DNA from: Clostridia bacterium
Lineage (GTDB): Bacteria > Bacillota > Clostridia > Oscillospirales > CAG-272
Assembly: GCA_017395885.1 (NCBI GenBank)
Contig: JAFQNM010000224.1
Location: forward strand, 1 to 6,937
Reading direction: 5' to 3'
Length of the DNA stretch: 6,937 nucleotides
Below, in pieces: positions 1 to 5,912 of this stretch. The notes below the pieces were generated by a model. It did not search any database and had not been told where the DNA came from. It was given only the letters and a program-made list of their open reading frames with translations. Position 1 is the first letter of the stretch; every line of letters starts with the position of its first letter. The position numbers were made by a program, and so were the translations under genes.

Positions 1-1
1 G

Positions 2-424
2 AATACGGGAGCAACTCCCGACGGCAGAAAGGCGGGAGCGCCCTTTGCACCGGGAGCAAACCCCATGCACAACAGAGAGGCTTGCGGTGCACTTGCGTCT
101 CTTAACTCCGTTGCAAAGCTCAGATATGAGGATTGCAGAGACGGTATCTCCAATACCTTCTCCATCACTCCCGAGGCGCTGGGCAAAACGGAGGAGGAGA
201 GATATTCAAACCTTGTTTCTGTGCTGGACGGATATTTTGCAAAAATGGCTCATCATATAAACGTAAACGTTCTCAACAGAGAAACTCTCATAAAAGCTTA
301 TGAGAATCCCGAGGAATACCCTAATCTGACCATCAGAGTTTCGGGATATGCTGTAAACTTCAATAAGCTTTCCCGCGAGCAGCAGAAGGAGGTCATCCGC
401 CGTACCTTCCACGAAAGCGTGTGA
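2..424 (+). CDS. pflB: Pyruvate formate-lyase (formate C-acetyltransferase), C-terminal 140 residues; 5' end outside window
   Basis: This glycyl-radical enzyme cleaves pyruvate plus CoA to acetyl-CoA and formate in the cytoplasm of anaerobes. The frame is open from base 2. It reads [20 protein letters not shown] and then PMH, matching the conserved TPDGRRAGAPFGPGANPMH segment of E. coli PflB. Further on are [24 protein letters not shown] and the glycyl-radical signature IRVSGYAV. The radical glycine is codon 344-346, with 25 residues after it, the usual tail length for PflB. The active-site Cys-Cys pair lies upstream, outside the window. Conservation runs unbroken to the TGA at 422-424, so only the left edge truncates the gene. 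Its stop overlaps a possible GTG start of pflA, and no terminator lies between them, so the two form an operon. The TPDGR and NVNV motifs favour true PFL over glycerol dehydratase or other glycyl-radical paralogues. Confidence 0.96.
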   Translation, partial: NTGATPDGRKAGAPFAPGANPMHNREACGALASLNSVAKLRYEDCRDGISNTFSITPEALGKTEEERYSNLVSVLDGYFAKMAHHINVNVLNRETLIKAYENPEEYPNLTIRVSGYAVNFNKLSREQQKEVIRRTFHESV

Positions 425-426
425 AA

Positions 427-1155
427 ATGGAAAAGGAAATAAAGGGCAAGGTTCATTCTATCCAGAGCCTCGGCACCGTAGATGGGCCGGGAGTTCGCTT
501 TGTTGCCTTTCTCAGCGGCTGTCCTCTCAGGTGCAAATGCTGTCATAATCCCGATACGTGGGACCCTGAGGCAGGAGAGGAGTATACTCCGGAGGCTCTT
601 GTCCAAAGGGCTTTCAGGTACCGTGAGTACTTTGGCGAGAAGGGCGGTATCACCCTTTCGGGAGGCGAGCCGCTTCTGCAGGCAGAGTTTTGCCGCCGCG
701 TTTTCAGCCTTTGTAAGGAGATGGGCATCGGCACCTGCCTTGATACCTCGGGCATTTTGCTGACGGAGACCGTGTTGGAGCTGCTTTCTGTAACGGACAG
801 AGTGCTGCTTGATATAAAATATACAACGGACAGAGAGTATCTTTGTAACGTTGGCTGCTCTATGGAGCCGGTGCTTGAGTTTCTGTCCTGCCTGAATGAA
901 AAAAGCATCCCCACCACTCTGCGTCAGGTAATTATTCCCGGTGTGAACGATTCGGCAGAGAATGCCGCTCTTCTTGGAGGGATAGCAGGCAGCTACCCCT
1001 GTGTTGATAAGGTGGAGCTATTGCCCTTCAGAACTATTTGCCGGGCAAAATATGATAGCCTGGGAATAGTGTTTCCCTTTGGCCACCTGCCCTCCCCTTC
1101 AGCGGAGAGCATGGTTGAGCTTAGCAGGATAGTTGAGGAAAGCAGAAAAGGATAA
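427..1155 (+). CDS. pflA: Pyruvate formate-lyase activating enzyme (radical SAM)
   Basis: PflA uses a [4Fe-4S] cluster and S-adenosylmethionine to abstract hydrogen from the PFL active glycine, switching PFL on under anaerobic conditions. Numbering from the ATG at 427 (242 aa), the N-terminus carries the family signature GTVDGPGVRF. The radical-SAM motif CPLRCKCCHN follows, with cluster cysteines C32, C36 and C39. The SAM-contacting SGGEPLLQ is near residues 78-85, CLDTSG and the LLDIK strand lie mid-protein, and VELLPF is near the C-terminus. The length is normal (E. coli PflA is 246 aa). The usual CxxxCxYC aromatic residue is Cys here, giving an extra cysteine beside the cluster. The start is ambiguous: GTG at 421 overlaps the pflB stop (GTGA) and would add two residues. 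Neither start has a well-placed Shine-Dalgarno site; the AAGGAGG at 386-392 is about 30 nt away. Translational coupling to pflB is therefore likely. The gene ends about 50 bp before an intrinsic terminator. Confidence 0.95.
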   Translation: MEKEIKGKVHSIQSLGTVDGPGVRFVAFLSGCPLRCKCCHNPDTWDPEAGEEYTPEALVQRAFRYREYFGEKGGITLSGGEPLLQAEFCRRVFSLCKEMGIGTCLDTSGILLTETVLELLSVTDRVLLDIKYTTDREYLCNVGCSMEPVLEFLSCLNEKSIPTTLRQVIIPGVNDSAENAALLGGIAGSYPCVDKVELLPFRTICRAKYDSLGIVFPFGHLPSPSAESMVELSRIVEESRKG

Positions 1156-1175
1156 CAGGTTAACAAACTTATAAA

Positions 1176-1200
1176 GCTTGTGGATATCTTGTCTACAAGC
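1176..1200 (+). other. Hairpin between pflA and its terminator
   Basis: GCTTGTGGA (1176-1184) can pair with TCTACAAGC (1192-1200), giving nine pairs including one G-U wobble and a 7-nt loop. There is no T tract directly after it, so it is not itself an intrinsic terminator. It sits 3 nt before the terminator hairpin. It could stabilise the 3' end of the pfl mRNA, or mean nothing. The pairing is seen in the sequence; the role is inference. Confidence 0.45.
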
Positions 1201-1202
1201 CG

Positions 1203-1237
1203 GCGGCAGACCCCGGTCTGCCGCTTTTTTTATTTTT
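1203..1237 (+). terminator. Intrinsic terminator of the pflB-pflA operon
   Basis: GCGGCAGACC (1203-1212) and GGTCTGCCGC (1215-1224) are perfect inverted repeats. They form a 9-10 bp GC-rich stem with a 2-4 nt loop, followed directly by a seven-T run, an A and five more Ts. This is a textbook Rho-independent terminator, 47 bp after the pflA stop and upstream of the next promoter. Confidence 0.93.
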
Positions 1238-1254
1238 AAATGACCGGCTTTTTA

Positions 1255-1283
1255 TTGACAATGAAAAAATGTATTGATAAAAT
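1255..1283 (+). promoter_or_regulatory. Sigma-A-type promoter for the GH3 gene
   Basis: The -35 is TTGACA (1255-1260, perfect), the spacer is 17 bp, and the -10 is TAAAAT (1278-1283, five of six). Transcription would start near 1290, giving a short leader before the ribosome site at 1303. The TATAAT at 1291-1296 is an alternative -10, but it lacks a -35 at the right distance. The promoter lies between the pfl terminator and the GH3 start, so GH3 is transcribed separately from pfl. No operator or cre-like site was recognised. Confidence 0.75.
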
Positions 1284-1302
1284 TAATATATATAATCCCT
1301 TT

Positions 1303-1308
1303 GGAGGT
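1303..1308 (+). promoter_or_regulatory. Ribosome binding site that fixes the GH3 start
   Basis: GGAGGT lies 4 nt before the ATG at 1313. The frame stays open upstream to a TTG at 1274, but that codon overlaps the promoter -10 and would place the ribosome site inside the coding region. ATG 1313 is therefore the start. Confidence 0.88.
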
Positions 1309-1312
1309 GCTC

Positions 1313-3475
1313 ATGTTTAAGGAGTTCGAACCCAGAGCCTTGGAAATACTTGCAAAAATGTCGCTCAGGGAAAAAATCGGTCAGCTGAACCAGGCAGTAA
1401 TGCCCTATGACGAGGCGTCTATGAAAGCGTTTAAGGACCGCCTCAGAAGAGGTGAGGTGGGCAGCATTATCCTCTCCACCAGTGCAACTGCAGGAAACGA
1501 CGAGCAAAAGGCCGTTGTTGTTGAAATGCTCAACGATCTTCAAAGAGTCAGCGTAGAGGAGGGCCCCCAGGGTATTCCCCTCCTTTTCGGACGTGACGTT
1601 ATACATGGACACCATACGGTGCTTCCCATTCCTCTGGCATCAGCCTGCTCCTTTGACCCGGAGCTTTGCCGTGAGGCATACCGCACCGTTGCTCTTGATG
1701 CCACAAGTGAGGGAACGAACTGGACCTTCTCTCCCATGATGGATGTTTGCCGCGATCCCAGATGGGGCCGTATTATCGAGGGCTACGGAGAGGACCCCTA
1801 CCTTGCAGGCAGAATGGCGGCGGCAACGGTAAAGGGCTTCCAGGGAGACGATCTTTCAGATCCCGATTCAATGCTGGCCTGCGCCAAGCACTATCTGGGC
1901 TATGGCTTCTCCGAGGGCGGCCGTGATTATAACAGAACAGAGATCTCGGATTATACCGTTCAGAATGTGGTGCTTGCTCCCTTCCGCGAGGCGGTAAAGG
2001 CAGGAGTGGGAACGGTGATGTCCTCCTTTAATGATATTTCCGGCGAGCCTGTAACCTCAAGTAAAAAGTATCTCACCGATATTCTCAGAGGTCAGCTTGG
2101 CTTTGAGGGCTTTGTTATTTCAGACTGGTTTTCCGTTCAGCAGCTTATCCGCCAGGGCATAGCCGAGGAGTATGAGGATTGCGCTCATCTTTCCATCAAC
2201 GCAGGTCTGGATATGGATATGGCAGACGAGCACTATTCCCGATTCCTTGAAGGGGATGTGTTGGCGGGCAGAGTATCTGAGGAGACTATAGACAGGGCAG
2301 TTCTCAGAGTTATTTGCGTAAAGCTTGCAAAGGGACTTTTTGAAAAGCCATATGCAGTTTCCAAAAGTGTAGACCGAAAGGAATTCGTGAGAGTAGCGGA
2401 GCGCCTTGCGGCAGATTCCATGATCCTTGTTAAGAACGAAAACAATACGCTCCCATTCCCCAAAAAGACCAGCGTAGCGCTGACCGGCCCCTATACCTTT
2501 GAGAGAAGAGGTCTTCAGGGCGGCTGGGCACTGGACGGATATCTCGGTGCATCTACCCCCAATATGGAGGAGGCGATGAGAGAGATAGTTGAGGGCGAGG
2601 GCGGCGGTCGCCTTATGTGCACAGGCGGCAGAATGAATGACGACTCCAACTATATTTTCTCCCATTCCGACCATATAGTTCTTGCTCTCGGCGAAAGCTA
2701 TGAGGATACGGGCGAGGCAAGAAGCCTTTCAGATATATCTTTGCCTAAGGCACAGATAGAAATGGCAAGAAAGGCAAAAATGTCCGGCAAAAAGACGGTG
2801 GGAGTTATCTTCTGCGGCCGACCCGTTGCCCTTGAGGAGATAGAGCCGTATCTGGATGCTATCCTCATTGCTTGGCACGGAGGCACGAGAGCGGCTCATG
2901 CGGCGGTACGTACCGTTTTCGGAGACTATACTCCCTCAGGCAAGGCGGCTGTCACCTTTGTTCGCAGAACAGGACATATTCCCCTTTATTACGGAATCAC
3001 CTGCTCGGGCCGAGAGGTCAACGGCTATTACGGAGAGGGCGCATCAAATTGCTATACAGATTGCCCTGCAAGCCCCCTTTATCCCTTCGGCTACGGCCTT
3101 TCCTATACAAGCTTTGAGTATTCTGCACCTACTGCTGAGAGAGATGAGATAGAGCTTGATGCTCTCAAGGCAGGAGAGAAGCTCCGCTTTGCGGTAAAGG
3201 TGAAAAACACGGGTGAGAGAGCAGGCAAGGAGGTAGTTCAGCTTTATATCAGAGACCTGAAGGCATCTATGATGAGGCCGCTGAGAGAGCTGAAGGCCTT
3301 TAAGAAGGAGGAGCTGGCCCCCGGTGAGGAGAGAGAATTCGTGTTTGAGATAGGGTATGAATCTCTTGGCTTTTATTTGCCCGACGGCACATATACGGTT
3401 GAGCCGGGCCGCTTTGAGATATATCTGGGCGACAGAAGCACAACTACAAATAAGGTAGATATTACAGTTAAATAA
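1313..3475 (+). CDS. Glycoside hydrolase family 3 protein, BglX-like beta-glucosidase/xylosidase
   Basis: This retaining exo-glycosidase removes beta-linked sugars from the non-reducing end of oligosaccharides or glycosides. It is 720 aa with the three domains of BglX-type GH3. The TIM barrel is roughly 1-340, with GRDVIHGH at 93-100, DPRWGR at 148-153, KHY at 192-194, and the nucleophile motif GFVISDW with Asp271. The alpha/beta sandwich is roughly 365-555, with GESYEDTGEA; Glu468 aligns with the Glu of the BglX HEASS segment and is the likely acid/base. The fibronectin-III-like domain is roughly 620-705, with VKNTGERAGKEVVQLYIRD and RPLRELKAF. The catalytic residues are intact and the length is normal. 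There is no signal peptide or membrane segment, so it is probably cytosolic and acts on imported oligosaccharides. No transporter or regulator gene is adjacent to indicate the substrate. Beta-glucosidase, xylosidase or saponin/flavonoid glucosidase activity cannot be separated from sequence alone, so no symbol is given. It has its own promoter and terminator. Confidence 0.94.
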   Translation: MFKEFEPRALEILAKMSLREKIGQLNQAVMPYDEASMKAFKDRLRRGEVGSIILSTSATAGNDEQKAVVVEMLNDLQRVSVEEGPQGIPLLFGRDVIHGHHTVLPIPLASACSFDPELCREAYRTVALDATSEGTNWTFSPMMDVCRDPRWGRIIEGYGEDPYLAGRMAAATVKGFQGDDLSDPDSMLACAKHYLGYGFSEGGRDYNRTEISDYTVQNVVLAPFREAVKAGVGTVMSSFNDISGEPVTSSKKYLTDILRGQLGFEGFVISDWFSVQQLIRQGIAEEYEDCAHLSINAGLDMDMADEHYSRFLEGDVLAGRVSEETIDRAVLRVICVKLAKGLFEKPYAVSKSVDRKEFVRVAERLAADSMILVKNENNTLPFPKKTSVALTGPYTFERRGLQGGWALDGYLGASTPNMEEAMREIVEGEGGGRLMCTGGRMNDDSNYIFSHSDHIVLALGESYEDTGEARSLSDISLPKAQIEMARKAKMSGKKTVGVIFCGRPVALEEIEPYLDAILIAWHGGTRAAHAAVRTVFGDYTPSGKAAVTFVRRTGHIPLYYGITCSGREVNGYYGEGASNCYTDCPASPLYPFGYGLSYTSFEYSAPTAERDEIELDALKAGEKLRFAVKVKNTGERAGKEVVQLYIRDLKASMMRPLRELKAFKKEELAPGEEREFVFEIGYESLGFYLPDGTYTVEPGRFEIYLGDRSTTTNKVDITVK

Positions 3476-3479
3476 GCAT

Positions 3480-3514
3480 AGCCTCACGGAACGGTCAGTT
3501 CCGTGAGGCTTTTT
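3480..3514 (+). terminator. Intrinsic terminator of the GH3 gene
   Basis: GCCTCACGGAAC (3481-3492) and GTTCCGTGAGGC (3498-3509) form a perfect 12-bp stem, 13 with the flanking A-T pair. The loop is GGTCA and five Ts follow. It begins 5 nt after the GH3 stop codon. Confidence 0.94.
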
Positions 3515-3573
3515 GGTGAGGAGAGCGGAGGAAAAATGAGAAAAGAATATTTCTAATTTTTTTGAAAAAACTA

Positions 3574-3602
3574 TTGACAAACGGGAAAACGGCTGATATA
3601 AT
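3574..3602 (+). promoter_or_regulatory. Perfect-consensus promoter of tRNA-Gln
   Basis: TTGACA (3574-3579), a 17-bp spacer and TATAAT (3597-3602) match the sigma-70/sigma-A consensus at every position. The 30 or so bases upstream (about 3540-3573) are strongly A/T-rich, like an UP element. The expected start near 3609 leaves a leader of about 13 nt before the mature tRNA. This strength is typical of stable-RNA promoters. Confidence 0.92.
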
Positions 3603-3621
3603 ATAATCCGCAAATGCAGAT

Positions 3622-3695
3622 AGCCGAATTGTGTAACGGTAGCACAGCAGACTCTGACTCTGTATGTTGGGGTTCGAATCCCTATTCGGCTGCCA
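3622..3695 (+). tRNA. tRNA-Gln, anticodon CTG
   Basis: The 74-nt gene folds as a cloverleaf. Acceptor AGCCGAA (3622-3628) pairs with TTCGGCT (3685-3691); the discriminator G and an encoded CCA follow (3692-3695). The D arm is GTG/CAC with GGTAG in the loop. The anticodon stem GCAGA/TCTGT has one G-U pair, and its loop CTCTGAC puts anticodon CTG at 3654-3656, reading the Gln codon CAG. The T arm has loop TTCGAAT and a five-pair stem with one G-U. The gene stands alone with its own promoter and terminator. No TTG-anticodon tRNA-Gln, which usually reads CAA, is in the window. Confidence 0.96.
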
Positions 3696-3696
3696 G

Positions 3697-3731
3697 AAAA
3701 TAACCACCCGAAAAGGGTGGTTATTTTTTTT
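3697..3731 (+). terminator. Intrinsic terminator of tRNA-Gln
   Basis: AATAACCACCC (3699-3709) pairs with GGGTGGTTATT (3715-3725) across a GAAAA loop. An eight-T run (3724-3731) forms the tail, and the first few Ts can extend the stem with upstream As. It starts directly after the tRNA CCA, so the transcript carries only this tRNA. Confidence 0.93.
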
Positions 3732-3747
3732 GCAACCGAATTTTGAC

Positions 3748-3903
3748 GGGATTCGAAAGCAGAACACCGCCGAAGTCCCCCTTTTTTCATAATACGCTTG
3801 CGGTGTTCACCAAGTGCTCCGCACTTGCAAAGCTTGATGTTAGCTCAGCAATATACTATTAAAGAAATAGTTTTTTGATAGAGTTCGACTTCGGTAATTG
3901 CTG
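3748..3903. repeat. Inverted-repeat-rich gene-free segment, possible dispersed intergenic element
   Basis: No gene is seen from 3732 to 3923. The segment holds several pairable repeats. GGGATTCGAA (3748-3757) is the exact reverse complement of the tRNA T-arm bases 3673-3682. GAACACCGC (3762-3770) pairs perfectly with GCGGTGTTC (3800-3808). CAAGTGC-TCC-GCACTTG (3811-3827) is a tight hairpin. ACTATT/AATAGT (3855-3871) is followed by five Ts, like a weak terminator, and lies inside CAGCAAT (3846-3852) / ATTGCTG (3897-3903). One frame is open from 3747 to the stop at 3876-3878 but has no ribosome site and only a late ATG. This could be a non-autonomous repeat, an integration scar next to the tRNA, or a structured RNA. 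The pairing is seen; the identity is unknown. Confidence 0.4.
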
Positions 3904-3923
3904 TGCAGGTAAAGCTCAAGAAT

Positions 3924-3980
3924 AAAAAAACAGCCCTGACGGAAATGCAGATACACTGCACTCCCAACAGGGCTGTTTTT
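3924..3980 (-). terminator. Branched intrinsic terminator of the Na/Pi transporter gene, possibly bidirectional
   Basis: AAAAACAGCCCTG (3926-3938) and CAGGGCTGTTTTT (3968-3980) are perfect 13-nt inverted repeats. The 29-nt apex contains a second small hairpin, TGCAG/CTGCA (3946-3960). Read on the minus strand, the stem ends in a seven-T run and lies 26 bp after the transporter stop. Read on the plus strand it ends in five Ts, so it could also stop transcripts arriving from the tRNA side. Confidence 0.85.
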
Positions 3981-4006
3981 GAAGCAATATTTTAAGGTTG
4001 ATGTGC

Positions 4007-5686
4007 TTATTTCTGAGAGCCTGTAGGGTTAACGATACTGTAGCCTACGTTTACAAGGTGGTCGGCCACTCTCTCAAGGCCTGTTACCACTGATGAATAG
4101 TAGGGGCTAACGTCTGCAGAGCAGTTTCCGTCTGCAAGGCGGGCAAAGTGGCTGGAGATCAGCTTCTTTTTCATTCCGTCAACGCTTTCCTCAATGGTGT
4201 TCAGGTCAGAGAGCTCTTCGATATTCAGGTGGTCAAAGGCATCCTTGGAAAGGGCAAACATCTGCATAACGCTGTCTCTCATATCGGCGATGCCGTTGCG
4301 TGCCGCTGTTGAAAAGCTTATCTTCTTTGCGATCATTTCAAGGCCTATCTCGTGGAAGTTCTCAGCGTGGTCGCCGATACGCTCAAGGTCGTTGAGCACG
4401 TGGAAGTAGGAGCCGATCGTTGTCTCATCGCTTGCCTCAACGCTTGCGGAAAGCTTGATGAGGAACTGGGTGAGAGCCTTGTTTGTGTAGTTAATGGTCT
4501 TTTCATTCTTCTTGATCGTTTCACTGTGCTCTGCGCTGCCCGTTTCGATGGAAACGAAGGAGAGGCGGGTGTTCTCCTCAGCAAGGCTGAGCATATAGTC
4601 AACCTCCTTCTTTACCTGTCCGAGAGCAACGGTGGGAACGGAGAGAAGTCTGTCGTCCACAAACCTGAGGGAGGGAGCCTCCTCATCTTCCTCCTTCTTA
4701 TCCTTAATAACAAGGCAGGAGTACTGAACGAGCTGCTTCACAAAGGGAAGGAGCAGGAGGGTGGTGGTCACGTTAAAGATAACGTGGAAGAGGGAAACTC
4801 TCATCTGGAGAGACATGGGGTCGTCTCCGGGGAAGGCGGAAACGAGCAGGTTAACCGCAGGCTCCTTGAATATCCAGATAAGCGCTGTGAAGAAGGCAGT
4901 TCCGATACAGTTAAAGGTGAAGTGGATAAGGGCTACACGCTTTGAGTTTGCGTTTGCACCAACAGATGCAAGAAGCGCAGTTACGCAGGTGCCGATATTG
5001 GCACCGAGGACGATGAAGAGCGCAAGCTCCAGGGGAAGAACGCCTGTGCCCACCATGGTGATAACCACACCGGTTGCGGCAGAGGAGCTCTGGACAAGTG
5101 CTGTGAAGATTGCGCCAACGAGGATGAGAAGGAGGGGGAAGTCTATTCTCTGGAAAACGGCTGTGAACATATCCTTCACAAGCTGGTTTCCGAATGCCTG
5201 CTCGCTGGACATTACCTCAAGGCCTACGAAGATAAGACCGAGGCCTGAGAAAAGGCTGCCCATGATCTTGATCTTTTCGCTTTTGAAGAAGCCCATCATA
5301 ACTCCTGCAAAGGCAAGGAGATACATTATCATATTAAAATAATCGTTCTTAAGGGCAACCAGCACGCCGGTGATGGTGGTACCGATATTGGCACCCATGA
5401 TGATGGGGGTGGCCTGCATAAGGGTCATAACGCCTGCATTTACAAGACCGATGACCATAACGCTGGTGGCAGAGGAGGACTGGATGATGGCGGTAACGCC
5501 GGCACCCACGCCTACGCCTGAAAAACGGTTGTTGCTGATCTTTTCGAGAAAGCGCTTCATTCTGCTTCCTGCACTTTTTTCAAGGGCATCGCCCATGAAA
5601 TTCATGCCGACGATGAAAATACCAATGCCTGCAAGAAGCCAGATAAGGCTCTGTATAAGCTGCATGATCTCTTCGGGAGAAAACAT
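4007..5686 (-). CDS. Na+/phosphate cotransporter (NptA/PNaS family) fused to a C-terminal PhoU-like domain
   Basis: The 559-aa membrane protein imports or exports phosphate coupled to sodium. The N-terminal half, about residues 12-320, is hydrophobic with some eight or more membrane spans. It shows the internal duplication of the Na/Pi-II fold: AIIQSSSATS (QSSS at 69-72) with GANIGT at 98-103, and ALVQSSSAAT (QSSS at 199-202) with GANIGT at 228-233. The acidic linker (KDKKEEDEEA, 328-337) leads to a cytosolic helical domain, about 345-550. That domain has two PhoU-type repeats, LERIGDHAEN (434-443) and LERVADHLVN (537-546), whose acidic residues bind metal in PhoU. Length and order match full-length family members. 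ATG 5686 is the first start, with only a moderate AAGGA about 11-12 nt upstream; ATG 5665 (Met8) is an alternative. The gene is divergent from a PhoB/PhoR-type system, which supports a phosphate substrate. Transport direction cannot be read from sequence. Confidence 0.94.
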   Translation of the reverse strand: MFSPEEIMQLIQSLIWLLAGIGIFIVGMNFMGDALEKSAGSRMKRFLEKISNNRFSGVGVGAGVTAIIQSSSATSVMVIGLVNAGVMTLMQATPIIMGANIGTTITGVLVALKNDYFNMIMYLLAFAGVMMGFFKSEKIKIMGSLFSGLGLIFVGLEVMSSEQAFGNQLVKDMFTAVFQRIDFPLLLILVGAIFTALVQSSSAATGVVITMVGTGVLPLELALFIVLGANIGTCVTALLASVGANANSKRVALIHFTFNCIGTAFFTALIWIFKEPAVNLLVSAFPGDDPMSLQMRVSLFHVIFNVTTTLLLLPFVKQLVQYSCLVIKDKKEEDEEAPSLRFVDDRLLSVPTVALGQVKKEVDYMLSLAEENTRLSFVSIETGSAEHSETIKKNEKTINYTNKALTQFLIKLSASVEASDETTIGSYFHVLNDLERIGDHAENFHEIGLEMIAKKISFSTAARNGIADMRDSVMQMFALSKDAFDHLNIEELSDLNTIEESVDGMKKKLISSHFARLADGNCSADVSPYYSSVVTGLERVADHLVNVGYSIVNPTGSQK

Positions 5687-5739
5687 AATTTTACCGATCC
5701 TTTCAATTAAGCCGATAACGGCCGAGTATCTTTGTTTCT

Positions 5740-5765
5740 TGGGCGGGATTACCCCTGATCGCCCA
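5740..5765 (-). other. Possible 5'-UTR hairpin of the Na/Pi transporter mRNA
   Basis: On the minus strand TGGGCG (5765-5760) can pair with CGCCCA (5745-5740) around a 14-nt loop. It lies just inside the predicted leader. The six-pair stem is modest and may be chance. No known riboswitch was recognised. Confidence 0.25.
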
Positions 5766-5769
5766 TCTT

Positions 5770-5797
5770 ACCATAATGATACTACCCAACCGTTAAA
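5770..5797 (-). promoter_or_regulatory. Weak candidate promoter of the Na/Pi transporter gene
   Basis: On the minus strand TTTAAC (5797-5792) sits 16 bp before TATGGT (5775-5770), a poor -35 and a four-of-six -10. TATCAT (5781-5776) is an alternative -10 without a proper -35. A weak core promoter overlapped by a regulator box is what an activator-dependent Pho promoter would look like, but the assignment is tentative. Confidence 0.35.
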
Positions 5798-5832
5798 TCT
5801 GAAATCCGGTTTGTGTTAAATGTGGGTTAAAT
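5792..5832. promoter_or_regulatory. Three GTTAAAT repeats, candidate Pho boxes
   Basis: GTTAAAT occurs exactly at 5792-5798, 5815-5821 and 5826-5832, all in the same orientation; on the minus strand it reads ATTTAAC. The last two are 11 bp apart start to start, and the first is 23 bp (about two turns) from the second. In known Firmicute Pho regulons, PhoP binds TTAACA-like direct repeats with about 11-bp spacing, and the minus-strand ATTTAACACA at the middle copy resembles this. The repeats lie upstream of both the transporter and the regulator genes. The repeats are seen; binding by the adjacent regulator is inference. Confidence 0.55.
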
Positions 5833-5855
5833 TCATCCCCTTCTGCCTCCCCCTC

Positions 5856-5884
5856 TTGCAAAAAAAGGGGAAAGATTATATACT
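5856..5884 (+). promoter_or_regulatory. Promoter of the response regulator-kinase operon
   Basis: TTGCAA (5856-5861), a 17-bp spacer and TATACT (5879-5884) make a sigma-A-type promoter with a four-of-six -35 and a five-of-six -10. A start near 5891 leaves a leader of about 20 nt that contains only the AGGGAGG ribosome site (5901-5907). The GTTAAAT repeats end 23 bp upstream of the -35, a position compatible with activation or autoregulation. Confidence 0.7.
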
Positions 5885-5912
5885 GTAGGTAAAGATATTA
5901 AGGGAGGATCAT

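Noticed and set aside
421..1155. A new radical-SAM system suggested by the extra cysteine in CKCCHN
   Set aside because: All other motifs and the direct pflB linkage are standard for PflA. The Tyr-to-Cys change next to the cluster is a minor variant.
1274..1312. 13-residue N-terminal extension of GH3 from TTG 1274
   Set aside because: It overlaps the promoter -10 and expected transcription start, and would place the GGAGGT ribosome site inside the coding region. ATG 1313 is well supported.
2120..2674. 184-codon minus-strand open frame inside GH3
   Set aside because: It lies antisense within a well-conserved catalytic gene and has no recognisable motif.
3536..3556. Six-codon frame MRKEYF with GGAGG 4 nt upstream, between the GH3 terminator and the tRNA promoter
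   Set aside because: It has a good ribosome site but lies beyond the GH3 terminator, has no promoter of its own and overlaps the A/T-rich region upstream of the tRNA promoter. It is most likely chance.
3044..3790. Minus-strand open frames (to 3790, and 3495-3767) across the GH3 3' end, both terminators and the tRNA
   Set aside because: They read antisense through the tRNA, giving the familiar spurious RDSNPN-like peptide, and cross intrinsic terminators and the GH3 gene. They show no domain and no ribosome site.
3747..3878. Plus-strand frame open for 43 codons in the inverted-repeat segment
   Set aside because: It has no ribosome site and only one late ATG, and it runs through perfect inverted repeats, so it is not a credible gene.
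4352..5342. Plus-strand open frames (4352-4945 and 4761-5342) opposite the Na/Pi transporter
   Set aside because: They mirror the transporter's codon pattern. The transporter strand carries duplicated QSSS and GANIGT motifs plus PhoU repeats, so the opposite frames are shadows.
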